Below, one piece after another: positions 61,546-64,000 of a stretch of DNA of 64,000 nucleotides. Source of the DNA: Tachypleus tridentatus (taxonomy: Eukaryota; Arthropoda; Merostomata; Xiphosura; Limulidae); assembly GCF_004210375.1 (NCBI RefSeq), contig NC_134828.1, forward strand, positions 25,288,400-25,352,399, in the 5' to 3' direction. A model generated the notes under the pieces. That model was not told the DNA's origin. It made no database searches and saw nothing but the letters and a program-made list of their open reading frames with translations. The position numbers and the translations under genes were made by a program. Positions within the stretch are counted from its first letter, which is position 1. Every line of letters begins with the position of its first letter.

Positions 61546-62886
61546 TCAGTGTCTTTGGAAGATGAACCTCTCCTCTTTGTAGTTAAGGAAAGTCCACCAT
61601 CTGAAATACATCAGTTTAGAGTTGCTCTTTCTCTCATGATATCGTGACATGTTTCTCACAATGTTAAATGGCTGGATGTTGGAAATAAAAACAAAAATAA
61701 GATAAACAAATCAATTTGTATTGTCACTTAAACTCTAGGTTCATTCAAAACAGAAATTCAAAATCTTTATGTGTTGAGAATAATATAAACTTTAACAACA
61801 TAAGGCAACATACACTTTAGTAAAAAGACGACAAATAACAAGTGTATCTGTCTATTTAGGATAAAGTTATAATAATGATACTTATATATTTAAAAACGGC
61901 TGGTATGGGTAGAGAAAGCACTAATAGAGGAGCAAACAACATTTTGACCTTCTCAGGTCATTGTCAGGTTCACAAAGAAAGAAAGGGTTACTGACCGGTA
62001 GCTGACCACATGTTTGATCCACTTGCATGATTACAATAATCTTTAAAAGCACATTTTAAACTCAAGGAATGAAAATCAAGAAGTTTCACTTAAGAGTTCT
62101 CGTTGGTTTGGAGCAGCTAGTAGAAGTAGCTATGAAACCAAGCTTTATTAGTCCTCCCAATATATTCTGTGTGTTTTCTTATAACAAAGCCACATCAGGC
62201 TATCTGCTGAGCCCACCAAGGGGAATTCAACCCCTGATTTTAGCGTTGTACTAGAGATGGGCCCCAATATATTGTCACAGATGAAATGAGCAGATAGATT
62301 TCTATTGGAATTATTGTACATTTACTGAACAGGTTACATTCAGAAAAACTATTAAGAAGTTAAAGCATTATTGTTAATGTAACTTACTTCTTCTCAATGT
62401 ATCTTTAACCTAACAACTCTAGCAATAATAGCTTATTATATGTAAAAACGGCTCATTTGGGTTGAGAAAATATTTTACGTAGAGGAACGAACAATGTTTC
62501 AACCTTCTTTGGTTATCGTCAGGTTCACACAAAGAAAGAAGAATCTGACGATGACCGAAGAAGGTCGAAAATGTTGTTCGCTCCTCTACATAAAATATTT
62601 TCTCAACCAAAATGAGCTGTTTTTACATATATATTTTTCTCTACAAGTGGGTTTTCTCGACATCACTGAATAATAGCTTATTATTTTTATATGATATGCA
62701 TGTTGTTATAAATTAGACAACAAAAGTTGGGCATGATACCAAAAGGTAATTAATTTAATATCAAAGCTTACCTTTCTTTGCTCAGAATGACAGTTAAAGT
62801 AAGTATTCTCATTGGGATGATGGCTAGATGCCCGAACTACAGATGGTCTGCTTCCAACATGCCAAAACATTGGAGGGTTGAAAAGT
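61546..62886 (-). CDS. Unidentified gene, last two coding exons
   Basis: The exon at 62772-62886 has acceptor ttatag and donor AAG/gtaagc. It encodes LFNPPMFWHVGSRPSVVRAS then SHHPNENTYFNCHSEQRK. It ends in phase 0 and splices to 61546-61671 (acceptor catccag), which encodes PFNIVRNMSRYHERKSNSKL then MYFRWWTFLNYKEERFIFQR, H and TGA. Both exons are free of stops, rich in aromatic and basic residues, and have consensus splice sites, so I judge them real. I do not recognise the family. The first exon begins mid-codon, so more exons lie upstream beyond the window. The intron holds Penelope-like termini and a SINE. Confidence 0.65.
61888..62015 (-). mobile_element. Penelope-like terminal fragment
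   Basis: The minus strand runs ggtcagtaaccctttctttc, ttgtgaacctgacaatgacc, then the terminal ctacccataccagccg. It matches the terminal repeat of the copies at 54392 and 57734. A decayed hammerhead-like motif is at 61932-61973, with core CTGACAA instead of CTGANGA and therefore probably inactive. It lies in the intron of the unidentified gene. Confidence 0.75.
62168..62255 (-). mobile_element. tRNA-derived SINE, second family, truncated
   Basis: gtgttttcttataacaaagc, tcaggctatctgctgagccc, aggggaattcaacccctg and attttagcgttgtactagag follow the family order. The anticodon-side end is deleted (gttgta joins directly to ctagag). Confidence 0.8.
62437..62670. mobile_element. Head-to-head pair of Penelope-like termini (large palindrome)
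   Basis: The left half (62437-62535) is the reverse complement of a Penelope terminus and the right half (62536-62670) is the same terminus in direct orientation, joined at aaagaaagaa. The pair can fold into a hairpin with arms of about 95 bp. The outer right end (ctacaagtgggttttctcga) matches that at 58750. No coding sequence is present. Confidence 0.85.
62487..62528 (-). ncRNA. Candidate hammerhead ribozyme with covarying helix II
   Basis: Minus strand: GTGAAC / CTGACGA / tAACC-aaagaa-GGTT / GAAAC / ATT / GTTCGT. The core is intact. Relative to the 58650 copy, helix II has changed GACC:GGTC to AACC:GGTT, a paired change that keeps the helix. The partner motif in the right half (62545-62581) has an intact CTGACGA core but has lost the helix I 5' strand. 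Confidence 0.5.
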
Positions 62887-63689
62887 CTATAATGATCCGG
62901 AAACGTTAATCAGTTAATATTTTAATACAAGTTGGTACTTGATTCAAGTAGTTTTAAATCCTAATTTCAGGAAGGTATTTTCACTCTGTATGAATTATAT
63001 AAACTCTTTTGAATCCTTCTATGATTTGTAAATATCTCTGTGTCACAATTTAAATACACTTGTCATAACTCTATATTCATTCATGGTTTTAACATTTAAA
63101 ATATAATAAACACTATTTCGTTCTAAACAGGAAAGTAAAAAAATCCATGTTTCATAATTGCTCTTTCTCAGTAAAAGCTGATACCAAAGTTTTCAGGCAT
63201 AAAACCCATACGTCTTGAGGGAAAACTTATGTGGGTTTGGTGTTTGCCAACACCAATTCAGCTTTATTCATTTGAAAGACAGATATTACTTCCATACTGC
63301 AAGTGGCTAAAATAAAAGCTTGCACAACTATAATTGACCACAAACACAGAAGTATATATAAACATCTCATCTCTATCTTTGAACAAACAGATTACATGTC
63401 AAAAAGTATGTTCCCCTGATTACCTCCCAAATATCAGAAATAACAATAAACCTAAAAATACTGTTGTTCATTATGCACATGTATCAGTGAAAAACTATGG
63501 AGGAGCACTTTAAATATAATGTTGTAATCTATATTTTCAATATTATAACTAAGTTGTTTTCTAGAGGGAGCTGCTACATAGGATGATGGTGATACTAGAT
63601 TTAGAGTATTATTAAAAATTATTCTAAAATACTGAGTTCATAATGATGTAATGATCTAGAGATGAATTTAGAGAAATGATATAACATTA

Positions 63690-64000
63690 CGAGGTCTGTT
63701 CAAAAAATACGCGGACTGTTTGAATTGTGCGGCTCCAGTTGGTTCCAGGGGAATCCGCTTGGTGTCGCTAGGTTCACACAGATCAGCTGATTACGATGCC
63801 ATTTCCCGATTGCAGATATCTTCATTTGTGTATTAGCTACGTGGTTTTAAGTGAAGTGCGATTTTTTCGTTTGGCGGATTTCAGAATGAATGACCTGAAG
63901 GAGCAACAACTTGCTGTGAAATTTTGTGTTAAACTTGGAAAATCTGCGACTGAAACATTTGCTATGCTTAACACGGCTTACGGTGATGTTGCTATGAAGC
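63690..64000 (+). mobile_element. mariner transposon, 5' end, cut by window
   Basis: After a TA dinucleotide, the terminal sequence cgaggtctgttcaaaaaata starts at 63690. About 195 bp later ATG 63886 opens a frame that stays open to the window end: MNDLKEQQLAVKFCVKLGK then SATETFAMLNTAYGDVAMK. This is the N-terminal helix-turn-helix of mariner transposases. No stop or frameshift is seen in the 38 visible codons, so this copy may be young. It differs from the mariner at 53072 in termini and protein. Confidence 0.88.

Noticed and set aside
62419-62610. Minus-strand 63-codon frame
   Set aside because: It spans the Penelope terminal palindrome and has no protein similarity.

Overview
This window is eukaryotic nuclear DNA: AT-rich, intron-dense, with GT-AG splice sites and abundant SINEs, Penelope-like elements, mariners and a LINE remnant. 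Two genes are recognised by exon-by-exon protein similarity: UBR4 and VPS52. The dominant SINE has a tRNA-Thr-like head and an A-rich CAAA tail. I associate this repeat, and a second tRNA-derived SINE, with horseshoe crabs (Xiphosura), so my best guess is a horseshoe crab or related chelicerate. That assignment comes from memory of the repeats and was not tested.

Layout. (1) 268-25716, plus strand: the last 24 exons of UBR4 (giant E3 ubiquitin ligase), about 2,507 residues including the cysteine-rich segment and the C-terminal hemiRING module. One exon is 2,352 bp long. Two conserved exons (near 19556 and 25020) carry small indels that shift the reading frame, suggesting assembly errors or gene decay. 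Introns hold a 52-bp minisatellite, SINE pieces and a foldback element. (2) 25917-45901, minus strand: a complete 17-exon VPS52 gene (GARP/EARP tethering subunit, 677 residues), tail-to-tail with UBR4 with only 200 bp between the stop codons. One intron (31380-33584) has a U12-type donor and branch site with unusual ends. Its introns also hold a degraded copy of an uncharacterised multicopy arthropod gene, a LINE reverse-transcriptase remnant, a Tc/IS630-like foldback element and several tandem repeats. (3) 45902-61545: intergenic, rich in tRNA-derived SINEs, an internally deleted mariner and Penelope-like copies with hammerhead-ribozyme-like motifs. (4) 61546-62886, minus strand: the last two coding exons of a gene I do not recognise, running out of the window. 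(5) 63690-64000: the 5' part of a mariner with an open transposase reading frame, cut by the window end.

UBR4 and VPS52 have no known joint pathway, and their adjacency is positional only. The most notable items are the candidate hammerhead ribozymes in the Penelope-like termini, the U12-type intron of VPS52, the two UBR4 frameshifts and the uncharacterised repetitive gene at 31883-32535.
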